DNA of 34,509 nucleotides from RGIG8745 sp964554265 (GCA_964554265.1 CAZKOB010000023.1:1-34509), one strand, 5' to 3'. Numbered from the stretch's first letter, positions 25,421 through 34,062 are shown. Notes: generated by a model not told the origin, from the sequence alone. Program-made: numbers and translations.

Positions 25421-27661
25421 TTACGATATTGCCCCCCAATTGACATTTGTCTTCCTCAGCTCTTTCAATCTGCGCCACAGTATTTCATTCTCAGGGCGAC
25501 ACTCGTCAGGGTCTGTATCGATAACATTCCGGGCTGCCGTGCGTGCATACTGCAAAAGCTGTCCGTCCTTAGCAAGATTGGCAATCTTAAGGTCAAACGC
25601 CATTCCGCTCTGCTGAGTGCCTTCAAGATCACCCGGTCCACGTAACTTCAAATCCTGTTCCGCTATTTCAAAACCGTCGTTTGAATCCACCATTATCTGT
25701 ATCCGCTTACGCGTCTCTTCCGAAATCTTGTAATCGGTAACAAGTATGCAGTACGACTGTTCTGCCCCCCTGCCGACTCTGCCACGCAACTGATGCAACT
25801 GGCTGAGTCCGAACCGTTCAGCATTCTCTATAACCATAACAGAGGCATTGGGCACATTCACCCCAACTTCAATGACAGTAGTGGCCACCATAATCTGCGT
25901 TTCCCCGCTTGCAAACTTCTGCATCTCCGCATCCTTTTCCGCAGGCTTGAGCTTCCCATGTACTTTACTGACCTTGCAGTCTTTGAACTCTGCGCAAATC
26001 TGCTCGTAACCGTCTTCCAGATTCTTTATGTCCATCTTCTCGCTCTCTTTTATCAGAGGATAGACAATATAAATCTGCCTGCCGAGAGCAATCTGACGAC
26101 GGACGGAAGCATACAGACTGGCACGATGGCTGTCAAACTGATGTACGGTGCGTATAGGTTTACGCCCGGGAGGAAGTTCGTCGATAACACTTACATCAAG
26201 GTCGCCGTACAAGGTCATGGCAAGGGTGCGCGGAATAGGTGTCGCCGTCATGACAAGTACATGCGGAGGAACATCATTCTTCAGCCAAAGCTTTGCGCGC
26301 TGAGCCACCCCGAAACGGTGCTGCTCGTCGATGATAACAAGCCCAAGACGTGAAAAACGGACATTGTCTTCGATGAGCGCATGCGTACCGACGATAATGT
26401 CGACACCACCGGTCACAAGCTCATCCAGCACTTCCCTTCTCCGTTTGCCCTTGACATTTCCTGTCAGCAGTTCCACTCGTACAGGCATATCGCCCAACAT
26501 CCGTCTTATGCTCTCCACATGCTGCTCGGCAAGAATCTCCGTCGGCGCCATGATGCAAGTCTGACAACCGTTGTCAACAGCTATAAGGGCGCACATCAGC
26601 GCCACCAGTGTCTTTCCGCTGCCCACATCCCCCTGAAGCAGACGGTTCATCTGTCGTCCGCTCCCCATGTCCCTCCTGATTTCTTTTATCACACGCTTTT
26701 GCGCACCGGTAAGAGGGAAAGGCAGACAATCCTTATAGAACCCATTGAAAACAGCTCCGACACGTGAAAAGACGATGCCCCGATACTTCGCCATCCTCGC
26801 ATGCGCATAACGAAGAATATTCAGTTGTACATAAAAAAGTTCCTCAAATTTCAACCTCATCTGCGCCTTGCGCAAAGCATCGGCAGATACCGGATAATGG
26901 ATATTACGCATAGCTTCATCGAACGACACAAGATGATGACGCTCTATTATATACGCAGGCAGGGTCTCCTGAAGAGGCTGCTTAAAAAGGGCAAACATAT
27001 TGGCTGTCAGCTTGGCCAAAGCCTGAGAAGTCAATCCGCCCCTTTTCATACGCTCTGTCGTATTATAAGCCGGACGGAGAGCAGCAGAATTGGCAGATGT
27101 TATCTGTACGCACTGTGGTCTGACCTCGCCACTTCCTGCCAAGCCGGAAGACGGTTTCGCTTGGTCCGGAGCGGCAAACAGATTCTGCTGACAGGCAGAA
27201 ACACGCGCGCCACCGTCCGGCATGCCGGTCTTGCCGTCATCAGCGTTTTTCAAAATATCAATTTCAGGATGTGCCACATTTATTCTGCCGTTGAAGACTG
27301 TGGGCTTCCCAAATACGATGTAAGGCTTGTGGCAATCGTAGTTCTGAGTTATATATTTTATGCCTTGAAACCACACAAGATCAACCACACCTGTGCCATC
27401 CGAGAAATGTGCCGTCAACCTTCTGCCCCTGCCCTCGCCGACAGATTCAAACGACAGGATTTCCCCACATAATTGAATGTAAGGCATATTGCCGTCGATT
27501 TCACAAATGCGGTAAGTCCGGCTCCTGTCAACATATTTATAAGGATAATAATACAGCAAGTCGCCCACTGTCCTTATTGCAAGTTCTTTCTCAAGCACTG
27601 CGGCTCTGTTAGGGCCTACACCCTGCAAAAACTTTATGTCCTGTATAAGCGGATTGTACAT
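25421..27661 (-). CDS. recG: ATP-dependent DNA helicase RecG
   Basis: This branch-migration helicase rescues stalled forks. The 746 residues have the wedge/OB domain at the N-terminus (FLQGVGPNRAAVLEKEL, DLLYYYPYKYVDRS), the SF2 motor with Walker A LLQGDVGSGKTLVAL, Walker B IIDEQHRFGVAQRAKL, ATPIPRTLAMTLYGDLDVS, and C-terminal motifs VIENAERFGLSQLHQLRGRV and DLKLRGPGDLEGTQQSG. It is about 50 residues longer than most RecG because of a low-complexity insertion at roughly residues 139-193 (KNADDGKTGMPDGGARVSAC onward) at the end of the wedge domain, just before PAYNTTERMK. It is followed upstream by repeat D. Confidence 0.96.
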   Translation of the reverse strand: MYNPLIQDIKFLQGVGPNRAAVLEKELAIRTVGDLLYYYPYKYVDRSRTYRICEIDGNMPYIQLCGEILSFESVGEGRGRRLTAHFSDGTGVVDLVWFQGIKYITQNYDCHKPYIVFGKPTVFNGRINVAHPEIDILKNADDGKTGMPDGGARVSACQQNLFAAPDQAKPSSGLAGSGEVRPQCVQITSANSAALRPAYNTTERMKRGGLTSQALAKLTANMFALFKQPLQETLPAYIIERHHLVSFDEAMRNIHYPVSADALRKAQMRLKFEELFYVQLNILRYAHARMAKYRGIVFSRVGAVFNGFYKDCLPFPLTGAQKRVIKEIRRDMGSGRQMNRLLQGDVGSGKTLVALMCALIAVDNGCQTCIMAPTEILAEQHVESIRRMLGDMPVRVELLTGNVKGKRRREVLDELVTGGVDIIVGTHALIEDNVRFSRLGLVIIDEQHRFGVAQRAKLWLKNDVPPHVLVMTATPIPRTLAMTLYGDLDVSVIDELPPGRKPIRTVHQFDSHRASLYASVRRQIALGRQIYIVYPLIKESEKMDIKNLEDGYEQICAEFKDCKVSKVHGKLKPAEKDAEMQKFASGETQIMVATTVIEVGVNVPNASVMVIENAERFGLSQLHQLRGRVGRGAEQSYCILVTDYKISEETRKRIQIMVDSNDGFEIAEQDLKLRGPGDLEGTQQSGMAFDLKIANLAKDGQLLQYARTAARNVIDTDPDECRPENEILWRRLKELRKTNVNWGAIS

Positions 27662-27794
27662 GTTGTATTCTTTATTTCTATCGTTATCAACAACCGGAAT
27701 GAAACAAATTCATCATCCAACGAATTGATATACAAAAATCAAAGTTAAGGAAAATATCCGGAACAAGCGAAAAAAAGCAGAAGAAATGATTTCA

Positions 27795-28602
27795 ACAGGA
27801 TTTCTGCAGTTTGTGATTTTGATGGTGTTTTCACAGATTCCGCTTGTGATTCTTATGGTTGTGAATACACCTGCAAAAGCAGCTGACTTTTTAGAGGACA
27901 TTTCTTCCTTCTTTTTGATGATAAGTCCATCTGTAGCGGATGGAATCTTATTAACATAATTAATATTCGTTTACACTTGACTGATTGCTGAATTTTTGCT
28001 ATTTTATTGATAAACAATTGATAATCAGTAGAATATTATTTTGATAAAGCGGTTCGTTTTCAGGTGTAAAAGGTATAGGTTGGGACAAAAATAGGATACG
28101 TTGATAATCAGCAAGTTATAAAATCATGTGCCCAAGATGCCTGTTTTTCGCCACCGGAATCCGTCTTTGTTTTTTTTGCGCCACTGAAAATCAGGTTAAT
28201 ATTTTTTTAGAAATCAATTTGGACAATACCGGATTTCAGCCCGAAAAACGGACTTTTTCAAACCCGTTCACCTTGAAAATAAATTTCTTTCACCTTGAAA
28301 ATAAATTTCTTTCACCTTGAAAATGTTTTTAAAGTGCCTTTTAAACAGATTTTGTTCACCTTGAAAATTTATTTTCAGCGTACTCTTTTTTCAGGCGAGG
28401 CATGTGAGAATGTGAATAAATGTATCTTTTCGGGGCGGAAATTGTATTATTTTTGCACTCTGGGTTCAAGGCCTGAAAACACTCTCAGAATCGCACAAAT
28501 GGAACTCCGGTCGGGTTCGGCCGATTTTATGCGATTCTGCGGGGACTTGAATTTTAACATTTCAGATGCTCAAAAAAAGCCCGTAATTTATGATAAGTAG
28601 AT
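27795..28602 (-). repeat. Dispersed intergenic repeat, copy D (inverted)
   Basis: This copy lies in reverse orientation to A-C. From high to low coordinate on the minus strand it has the stem-loop (28486-28539), the -7 box (TATTTTTG on the plus strand, 28448-28455), four TTCACCTTGAAAAT units all in one orientation (28268-28365, one more than other copies), the CCGAAAAACGG block, the TTTGTTTTTTTTGCGCCA counterpart of the CAATGCCAC block, two TGATAATCA sites, TTATTAACATAATTAA, and the AAAAAGAAGGAAGAAATG run. Its small ORF lacks the first ATG (changed to ACA), but the frame continues from the second ATG at 27901 to 27713. It fills the gap between recG (5' side) and cobT (3' side); no other gene is supported in 27662-28846. 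Confidence 0.9.
28461..28600 (+). ncRNA. Candidate repeat-encoded structured RNA, copy D
   Basis: Downstream of TATTTTTG (28448-28455), arms 28486-28495 and 28530-28539 pair perfectly over 10 bases (CAGAATCGCA with TGCGATTCTG). The ninth pair of the AGAATCGC-N stem is A-U here but G-C in copy C. The TTTTAACATTTCAGAT box and GTAATTTATG follow. The AAGGCC mini-hairpin of copy C is lost. A 101-codon ORF (28295-28600) overlaps this region but runs through the repeat units and is unlikely to be coding. Confidence 0.4.
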
Positions 28603-28746
28603 GGTGTATGACGGTATATTGGGTGACACGGTGACGAAGTCAGAGGATTATCACATCATCACTCGTACTGAAGGCTTTCTTCTTACACTCTGTATGGTAG
28701 TGTATTATATTAATGTAATTGATTTTATTCACTGATGGATATTGCG

Positions 28747-28811
28747 AAAAAAAAGGAAAGCCGGAGATAAGAACCCGGATAGTGGGAAGCTTGTCTCCGG
28801 CCTTCTTTTTT
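28747..28811 (-). terminator. Terminator of cobT (bidirectional in shape)
   Basis: GCCGGAGA (28760-28767) and TCTCCGGC (28794-28801) form an 8-base stem. T-rich tracts lie on both sides: T8 on the minus strand (28754 to 28747) and TTCTTTTTT on the plus strand. It would end leftward cobT transcription and could also stop rightward transcription out of repeat D. Confidence 0.75.
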
Positions 28812-28848
28812 AAGGTCTTCTTTCAATCCTTTGATTTTATACAGCTTT

Positions 28849-29940
28849 TTAGAAATATTTGGTGATTTCTGCATGTGCAAAGTTATCCATCTCATTCATC
28901 ATGTTGATGGCAGACTGGAGAATCGGGTATGCACACACTGCGCCGGTGCCTTCTCCAAGACGCATGCCAAGTGAGAGCAAAGGAGTGGCATTCATGGCTT
29001 CAAGCATCATGCTGTGTCCTGATTCGTCGCCTTTATGTCCGAATATGGCATAGTCCATGACTTCCGGATACAGTCGGGAAGCTGCAAGAATGCATGCTGT
29101 CATGATGAATCCGTCGACAATGATGGTCATTCCGAGTTCTGCGGCCCGTAGCATTCCGCCTATTGCTGCAACCATCTCAAAACCGCCGAAATAACGTATG
29201 GCTGTTTGGGCTTCGTATGACGGCATGTTCATTCGCCTCTTGTCGTTTGCCGTTTTATGGCCTTCTTTTTCGATGAATCTCTCCACAGCCATTTCCAGCA
29301 CTTCATATTTGTGACGTATGCCTTCAGAATCAAGACCCGCGCCGGCTCCGACGCATTGCTCGAGGGGAAAGCCGAGAAACAAGTGCATCCATATTGAAGA
29401 CGGTGAGGTGTTGGCTATTCCCATTTCACCGAAACTGATGACGTTGCATCCTTCGTCGTGACATCTCTCTGTCATCTCCACACCGGTGGCGATGGCTTTC
29501 CCAAACTCCGCTTCGGTCATTGCCGCCTCATACAGGAAATCGTGGGTGCCTTTCGCAATTTTCCTGTCGATGATGGTTTTCTTGCTTTCTTCATCGAAGT
29601 CATAGTCTACGCCTACGTCCACAATGTGGAGCTTGAATCCGTGCTGTCGGCAGAACATGTTTATTCCAGCTCCTCCTCTCGTAAAGTTCAGCATCTGTTG
29701 CCATGTGATTTCACGCGGTGAGATACTGACGTTCTCGCGTTCGATACCATGGTCTGCGCCGAATAGGATGTGGCATGGGTGCTTTAGTTGTGGCGACAAT
29801 GTATGCTGTATCAGCCCCAGTTGCAAAGCGAGTGATTCAAGTCGGCCGAGTGAACCTTTGGGCTTGTTCAGATTGTCGATTTTATTCTGCAGAGTTTCTG
29901 CGAAAGATTTGTCTGTGGGTTTTATGTCAAAGTTTGTCAT
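28849..29940 (-). CDS. cobT: Nicotinate-nucleotide--dimethylbenzimidazole phosphoribosyltransferase
   Basis: This activates the lower-ligand base of cobamides to its alpha-ribotide in nucleotide-loop assembly. The 363 residues include NKPKGSLGRLESLALQLGLI, ILFGADHGIERENVSISPRE, the TRGGAGINMF loop, ISFGEMGIANTSPSSIW, GAGAGLDSEGIRHK, and the C-terminal FGHKGDESGHSMMLEAM with the catalytic-site Glu region. Length is slightly above the usual 350. It lies 77 bases after cobU on the same strand. cobS and cobC, which commonly follow in Bacteroidales, are not downstream; a terminator and repeat D are there instead. Confidence 0.96.
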   Translation of the reverse strand: MTNFDIKPTDKSFAETLQNKIDNLNKPKGSLGRLESLALQLGLIQHTLSPQLKHPCHILFGADHGIERENVSISPREITWQQMLNFTRGGAGINMFCRQHGFKLHIVDVGVDYDFDEESKKTIIDRKIAKGTHDFLYEAAMTEAEFGKAIATGVEMTERCHDEGCNVISFGEMGIANTSPSSIWMHLFLGFPLEQCVGAGAGLDSEGIRHKYEVLEMAVERFIEKEGHKTANDKRRMNMPSYEAQTAIRYFGGFEMVAAIGGMLRAAELGMTIIVDGFIMTACILAASRLYPEVMDYAIFGHKGDESGHSMMLEAMNATPLLSLGMRLGEGTGAVCAYPILQSAINMMNEMDNFAHAEITKYF

Positions 29941-30017
29941 AACAAGTATCTTTTATATTTATTAGATGTATGAAAATATAGACAATAAAGTCGATGCCAT
30001 ATTTACTGGTCTCTTGT

Positions 30018-30560
30018 TTATTTGATTTTTACCGCAATTCCACACACCATCATCACGACCTCGTCGGCTTTTGATGCTATGTATTGGTTCATCCATCCCT
30101 CTACATCCGTGAACTTGCGCTGTATTTCATTGTCGCTTACTCCGCCGGAACCGATTTCGTTGGTCACAAATATAAAGGTGGCATCCTGCGATGTGAATTT
30201 GTCAAATTCCGTTTTCAGCATATCCAGTGTCCGTGCGACATGTTCGCCGGCCGCTTTTGCCGAACATTGATGCTCGTTTTGTATGTCGAAAAAGAAATTG
30301 GTGGCCCATAAAGTAACACAGTCTATGAGTACTGTGCGTCCGTTCACATCGTGATGGCTCAGCCGTTTCTCCTCTTCGATGTTTGTCCATTGCGGTCCTC
30401 GTCTCTGTTTGTGAAGCTCGACACGGTGCCTGAACTCCTCATCCCATATTCTCGATGTGGCCATATAGATAGGAGTAGGACTGAGTTGCATGGCCATCCG
30501 TTCGGCGTATTCGCTTTTGCCGGAGCGTTGTCCGCCTGTGATAAGGATTATTTTTCTCAT
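30018..30560 (-). CDS. cobU: Adenosylcobinamide kinase / adenosylcobinamide-phosphate guanylyltransferase
   Basis: This bifunctional enzyme phosphorylates adenosylcobinamide and transfers GMP to it. The 180 residues start MRKIILITGGQRSGKSEYAE with the P-loop GGQRSGKS, and have the FRHRVELHKQRRGPQW segment with the guanylylation-site His region, VLIDCVTLWATNFF, and VTNEIGSGGVSDNEIQRKFT. The ATG at 30560 places the P-loop where the family has it; the in-frame ATG at 30662 would add 34 residues across a -7-like box (TACTTTTG, minus strand, about 30626-30633). No cobalamin riboswitch was recognised upstream. Confidence 0.95.
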   Translation of the reverse strand: MRKIILITGGQRSGKSEYAERMAMQLSPTPIYMATSRIWDEEFRHRVELHKQRRGPQWTNIEEEKRLSHHDVNGRTVLIDCVTLWATNFFFDIQNEHQCSAKAAGEHVARTLDMLKTEFDKFTSQDATFIFVTNEIGSGGVSDNEIQRKFTDVEGWMNQYIASKADEVVMMVCGIAVKIK

Positions 30561-30660
30561 TGCTTTTTTGATAAATGGAGGTGTTTTGCACTTCGGCAGC
30601 TCTTCTTCGGCCGGAAGCTTATTGCAAAAGTACGTAAAAACTATGATATCAGGAATATAC

Positions 30661-30822
30661 ATGGAGGTTAAAAGAAATAATGTTCGTGTAATGACATTTG
30701 TGGGATTCTGCCTGTGTATCTTGGGCTTTCATTTTTTTTCTTGTTCCTGTTGGCCGAAGGATGACCGTTGTGAGTCCGGTGGTTGGGCAAAAGGCTGCGG
30801 AGCGGAAATCCGGATGATGTAA
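30661..30822 (+). CDS. Possible small lipoprotein
   Basis: This 53-codon ORF has a hydrophobic stretch (MTFVGFCLCILGFHFFSCSC) ending in a lipobox-like FFSCSC, followed by a short Cys- and Gly-rich mature part (CESGGWAKGCG). It is divergent from cobU and upstream of trpS. An internal ATG at 30691 is an equally good start. I do not recognise a family; it may be a chance ORF. Confidence 0.3.
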   Translation: MEVKRNNVRVMTFVGFCLCILGFHFFSCSCWPKDDRCESGGWAKGCGAEIRMM

Positions 30823-30906
30823 TTGTGAGAATTTTATTGGTAAAATATCTTGCTTCATTAATGTTAAAATTTTTTCATATATAGGGGATACTGTAGCTGA
30901 AAGTCG

Positions 30907-30935
30907 TTGATTGGTAAAATAATTTCGTATTTTTG
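30907..30935 (+). promoter_or_regulatory. trpS promoter
   Basis: TTG (30907-30909), 18 bases, then TATTTTTG (30928-30935) fits the Bacteroidetes pattern. The leader to the trpS ATG is about 70 bases. Confidence 0.55.
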
Positions 30936-31011
30936 CACCCTGTTTGAAGCGGCGGGACTATGCTGTCCGTTTCTTGTGAATGGAATAAAAAACGACAAAA
31001 ATAAAGGAAAA

Positions 31012-32001
31012 ATGGAAATTGTAGTAAGCGGAATACGTCCTACAGGTAATCTGCATCTCGGTAACTACTATGGAGCCGTGAAGAGCTTCGTTAAGATGCA
31101 GAGTGAATACAACTGTCTGTATTTCATTGCAGACTGGCATTCTTTGACAACTCATCCGACACCGGAAAACATACAGAACAGTGCGCGCACTATTCTTGCG
31201 GAGTATCTTGCCTGTGGAATCGATCCTGAGAAAGCTACCATATATATACAGAGCGATGTGCCTGAGACGATAGAGCTTTATCTCTATCTTAATATGAATA
31301 CATATATCGGTGAACTTGGTCGTGTGACCACATTCAAGGAGAAGGCTCGAAAGCAGCCGGACAATGTGAATGCCGGATTGTTTACGTATCCTACTTTGAT
31401 GGCGGCCGACATCCTTCAGCACCGCGCTGTGAAAGTGCCTGTAGGTAAGGATCAGGAGCAAAACATGGAGATGGCGCGCAAGTGTGCAAGAAGATTCAAT
31501 AACATCTATCAGACTGAGTTTTTCCCGGAACCTCAGAATTTTTATTTCTGCGATCATGCCATAAAGGTGCCGGGACTCGACGGAAGCGGAAAGATGGGCA
31601 AGAGTGAAGGAAACTGTATCTATCTTTGCGATGATGAGAAGACCGTGAGAAAGAAGGTCATGCGTGCGGTGACCGACAACGGTCCGCAGTCGCCCGACAG
31701 CGAGAAGCCAGAAGTGATACAGAATCTGTTTACGCTGATGGAGATTGCTTCGGAGAAAGAGACTTATGATTATTTCAATGGGAAATGGAATGACTGTACG
31801 CTTCGATACGGTGATATGAAGAAGCAGCTTGCCGAGGATATTGTCAAGACGCTTGCTCCGATACGCGAGAAGATTGTTGAATACTCTTCAAACCGCGAAC
31901 TGCTTGACAAAGTGGCAAAGTTGGGTGCGGAGAAAGCACGCGAAAGCGCTGCCGCAACTCTCCGTGAAGTGCGTAAAATCATAGGCTTCAGAGTCTATTG
32001 A
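31012..32001 (+). CDS. trpS: Tryptophanyl-tRNA synthetase
   Basis: This class I aminoacyl-tRNA synthetase charges tRNA-Trp. The 329 residues begin MEIVVSGIRPTGNLHLGNYY, where GNLHLG is the HIGH signature, and have IADWHSLTTH, VPVGKDQEQNMEMARKCARR and the KMSKS equivalent KMGKS in GLDGSGKMGKSEGN. Length fits the family. The ATG at 31012, behind AAAGGAAAA, is used; the frame is open upstream to 30907, but that start lies in the promoter. A strong terminator follows. Confidence 0.97.
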   Translation: MEIVVSGIRPTGNLHLGNYYGAVKSFVKMQSEYNCLYFIADWHSLTTHPTPENIQNSARTILAEYLACGIDPEKATIYIQSDVPETIELYLYLNMNTYIGELGRVTTFKEKARKQPDNVNAGLFTYPTLMAADILQHRAVKVPVGKDQEQNMEMARKCARRFNNIYQTEFFPEPQNFYFCDHAIKVPGLDGSGKMGKSEGNCIYLCDDEKTVRKKVMRAVTDNGPQSPDSEKPEVIQNLFTLMEIASEKETYDYFNGKWNDCTLRYGDMKKQLAEDIVKTLAPIREKIVEYSSNRELLDKVAKLGAEKARESAAATLREVRKIIGFRVY

Positions 32002-32052
32002 TTCTGTGATTCGACAGCTGTTGCCGGCCGTGTGGGTCGTTGTGAGATTAAG

Positions 32053-32103
32053 GCATCTCTGCCAAGGGGCAGTCCTTTGGCAGAGATGCTTTCTTGTTTT
32101 CGT
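32053..32103 (+). terminator. Terminator of trpS
   Basis: GCATCTCTGCCAA (32053-32065) and TTGGCAGAGATGC (32077-32089) form a perfect 13-base stem with an 11-base loop, followed by TTTCTTGTTTT. It also lies just beyond the 3' end of the convergent winged-helix gene. Confidence 0.85.
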
Positions 32104-32126
32104 ATTTCGTCCTTGATGAGACTCTT

Positions 32127-32351
32127 TTATATGTATACATTGGCCGCAAGCGCTATGCATACATTGTTTTCTGTCGATACGAATGATATTTTGTCTTCAC
32201 TTGCAAGCCAGCCGACAGCAAGGTTGAAATCGAACTCCGGCAGTCCCGTTGCATCGCGTAACTGCGCCAATGTCCATAGGCAGTTGTCGCATAGATGAAG
32301 CCAGATAAATTCGGCATTCTTCTTTATCAGTGATCTTTTAAGTATCTCCAT
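32127..32351 (-). CDS. Winged helix-turn-helix protein (DUF2582-like)
   Basis: This encodes 74 residues in which CLWTLAQLRDATGLPEFDFN and LAVGWLASEDKISF match the small stand-alone winged-helix proteins of Bacteroidetes and Firmicutes annotated DUF2582, where the consensus contains LALGWLAREDKI. It is probably a DNA-binding protein of unknown target. It converges on trpS and is divergent from the fetAB-like pair. Confidence 0.75.
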   Translation of the reverse strand: MEILKRSLIKKNAEFIWLHLCDNCLWTLAQLRDATGLPEFDFNLAVGWLASEDKISFVSTENNVCIALAANVYI

Positions 32352-32502
32352 AAGATTTTGTTATTAGGATTATTGTTTTCTGTATGTTCCCTGCGGTTGT
32401 ATCGTCCCGGCTTGTTTATATTTCACAAACATCTGAATCTCTCTTTTGTTCTGCTTTTTATGATTTTTGTCCACTTTTTCCGGTTTATTGAACCAAAAGG
32501 TC

Positions 32503-32510
32503 TATCTTTG
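32503..32510 (+). promoter_or_regulatory. Candidate -7 box of fetAB-like genes
   Basis: TATCTTTG matches TAnnTTTG and lies 31 bases before the ATG at 32542. No good -33 box was found. Confidence 0.4.
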
Positions 32511-32541
32511 TATCTTGATATACAAGACAAAACATTTCCAG

Positions 32542-33162
32542 ATGTTGAGAATCCGTAATCTTTCACTTTGCTATGGCATGCAGAAGGTGCTCAGCGGTGT
32601 GACATTCGATGTGCACCGGGGCGAAATTGTGTGCGTGTGCGGGGAGTCCGGATGTGGAAAGTCGTCTTTGTTGAAGTCGGTACTTGGTTTTGTTGATGTA
32701 GAGGGAGACATTGAAGTCTGTGGCACGAAGCTTTGTGAAGCAACTGTGGATGAAATAAGGCGGACCATTGCATATATGCCGCAGGAATTGTCGCTGCCCC
32801 ATGAGACAGTCGGGGAGATGGTGCGCTCGCCGTTTGCTCTGCGTGCGAATCGTCATGTTCTGTTTTCGGAGGAAAAACTTATGTCCGACTGGCATAAGCT
32901 TGGCTTGTCGGAAGAGCTGCTTTCAAAAAAGACGACGGAAATATCCGGAGGGCAGCGGCAGCGCATCATGCTTTCGGTGGCAGGACTTTTGGAGAAACAG
33001 CTTCTGCTTGCGGACGAACCGACCTCCGCTCTCGACGAAGATTCCACTTTGCTTGTACTTGACTATTTCAGGATGTTGGCAAGAGAACGCGGCATGGCCG
33101 TGCTGATTGTGAGCCATTCATCCGTAATGACGGCGGGATGTACGGCTTGCCTGCATCTGTAG
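32542..33162 (+). CDS. ABC transporter ATP-binding protein (FetA/YbbL-like)
   Basis: This 206-residue ATPase has Walker A CGESGCGKSSLLK, Q-loop YMPQELSLP, signature EISGGQRQRIMLS, Walker B LLLADEPTSALDED and switch His in IVSHSS. The start at 32542 (MLRIRNLSLCYG) matches the usual beginning of such domains; the upstream 25 codons overlap the promoter. It is paired with a FetB/UPF0014-type permease 22 bases downstream, which points to the FetAB family of iron exporters involved in iron and oxidative-stress homeostasis in E. coli. The substrate is inferred from that pairing only. Confidence 0.88.
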   Translation: MLRIRNLSLCYGMQKVLSGVTFDVHRGEIVCVCGESGCGKSSLLKSVLGFVDVEGDIEVCGTKLCEATVDEIRRTIAYMPQELSLPHETVGEMVRSPFALRANRHVLFSEEKLMSDWHKLGLSEELLSKKTTEISGGQRQRIMLSVAGLLEKQLLLADEPTSALDEDSTLLVLDYFRMLARERGMAVLIVSHSSVMTAGCTACLHL

Positions 33163-33184
33163 CTTGTAGGGAGTTTATGTGTAT

Positions 33185-34000
33185 ATGATCGAGGACATAA
33201 CTTTTATCGGGCTTGGCATCGGGCTGCTGCTGATGTGCATCCCTTTCTTTTTTCTTTATAAATACAGAACCGGACTTCTTCGGCCGGCAATGGGAGGTAC
33301 GGCACGCATGATTGTTCAGCTGTATCTTATCGGACTTTATCTTCAGTATCTCTTTGAATATAATCTTTGGTATGTCAATCTTGCGTGGGGACTGATTATG
33401 GTGCTGGTTGCGACGGGAACCGCGCTTCAGCGCACAAGGCTCAAACCCACGGTGCTTGCCATACCCATGTTTGTGGGATTCCTTTCGACGGCTGTCATTG
33501 TGAGTATTTATTTTCTGGGGCTTGTACTCGGACTCTATAGCGTAGACGGTACGGGGCTGACTCTTACCACGCTCTTCACCGCTCAGTACTTCATCCCTAT
33601 ATTCGGCCTCCTGCTTGGCAATATGCTCGGAGTGAATGTGGTGGCTCTGAACGCATACTATGAAGGGGTCAGGCGAGAACAGCAGATGTATTACTATATG
33701 CTCGGCAATGGGGCTACGCGATGGGAGGCCACGGCCCCCTTCTTGCGGACGGCTATAATCAAGGCTTTCAATCCGTGTATTGCCAATATGGCGGTCATGG
33801 GGCTTGTGGCCATGCCCGGAACGATGATTGGCCAGATCCTTGGTGGAAGCAATCCTGCGCTTGCCATTAAGTATCAGATGATGATCGTGGTCATTACTTT
33901 TGTTGCGTCGATGATGTCGTTGATGATAACTGTCGGGCTTGCTGCACGAAAGAGTTTTGACAGAATGGGCAGGCTTAAGGATGTGTTTGAGAAACCGTAA
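33185..34000 (+). CDS. ABC transporter permease, FetB/UPF0014 family
   Basis: This integral inner-membrane protein has 271 residues and about seven hydrophobic segments, from GLGIGLLLMCIPFFFLY to MMIVVITFVASMMSLMITVG. It carries the family's conserved ARMIVQLYLIGLYLQYLF, LGNMLGVNVVALNAYYEGVR and MAVMGLVAMPGTMIGQILGG stretches. With the preceding ATPase it should form a complete exporter, probably for iron. The ATG at 33185 is used; a GTG at 33179 is possible. The gene is followed by repeat E. Confidence 0.92.
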   Translation: MIEDITFIGLGIGLLLMCIPFFFLYKYRTGLLRPAMGGTARMIVQLYLIGLYLQYLFEYNLWYVNLAWGLIMVLVATGTALQRTRLKPTVLAIPMFVGFLSTAVIVSIYFLGLVLGLYSVDGTGLTLTTLFTAQYFIPIFGLLLGNMLGVNVVALNAYYEGVRREQQMYYYMLGNGATRWEATAPFLRTAIIKAFNPCIANMAVMGLVAMPGTMIGQILGGSNPALAIKYQMMIVVITFVASMMSLMITVGLAARKSFDRMGRLKDVFEKP

Positions 34001-34062
34001 TATTCCGGTGAGAATATGATAAACCGAATTTTATGATTATACATGTTGAAGAAGGGCTGTAA

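Noticed and set aside
57..28365. CRISPR array, considered because of the tandem TTCACCTTGAAAAT units
   Set aside because: There are only three or four units, spacers are short and shared between copies, and no cas genes are present.
30960..31004. 14-codon ORF before trpS containing one Trp codon, considered as a leader peptide
   Set aside because: There is only one Trp codon, and no terminator hairpin lies between it and trpS.
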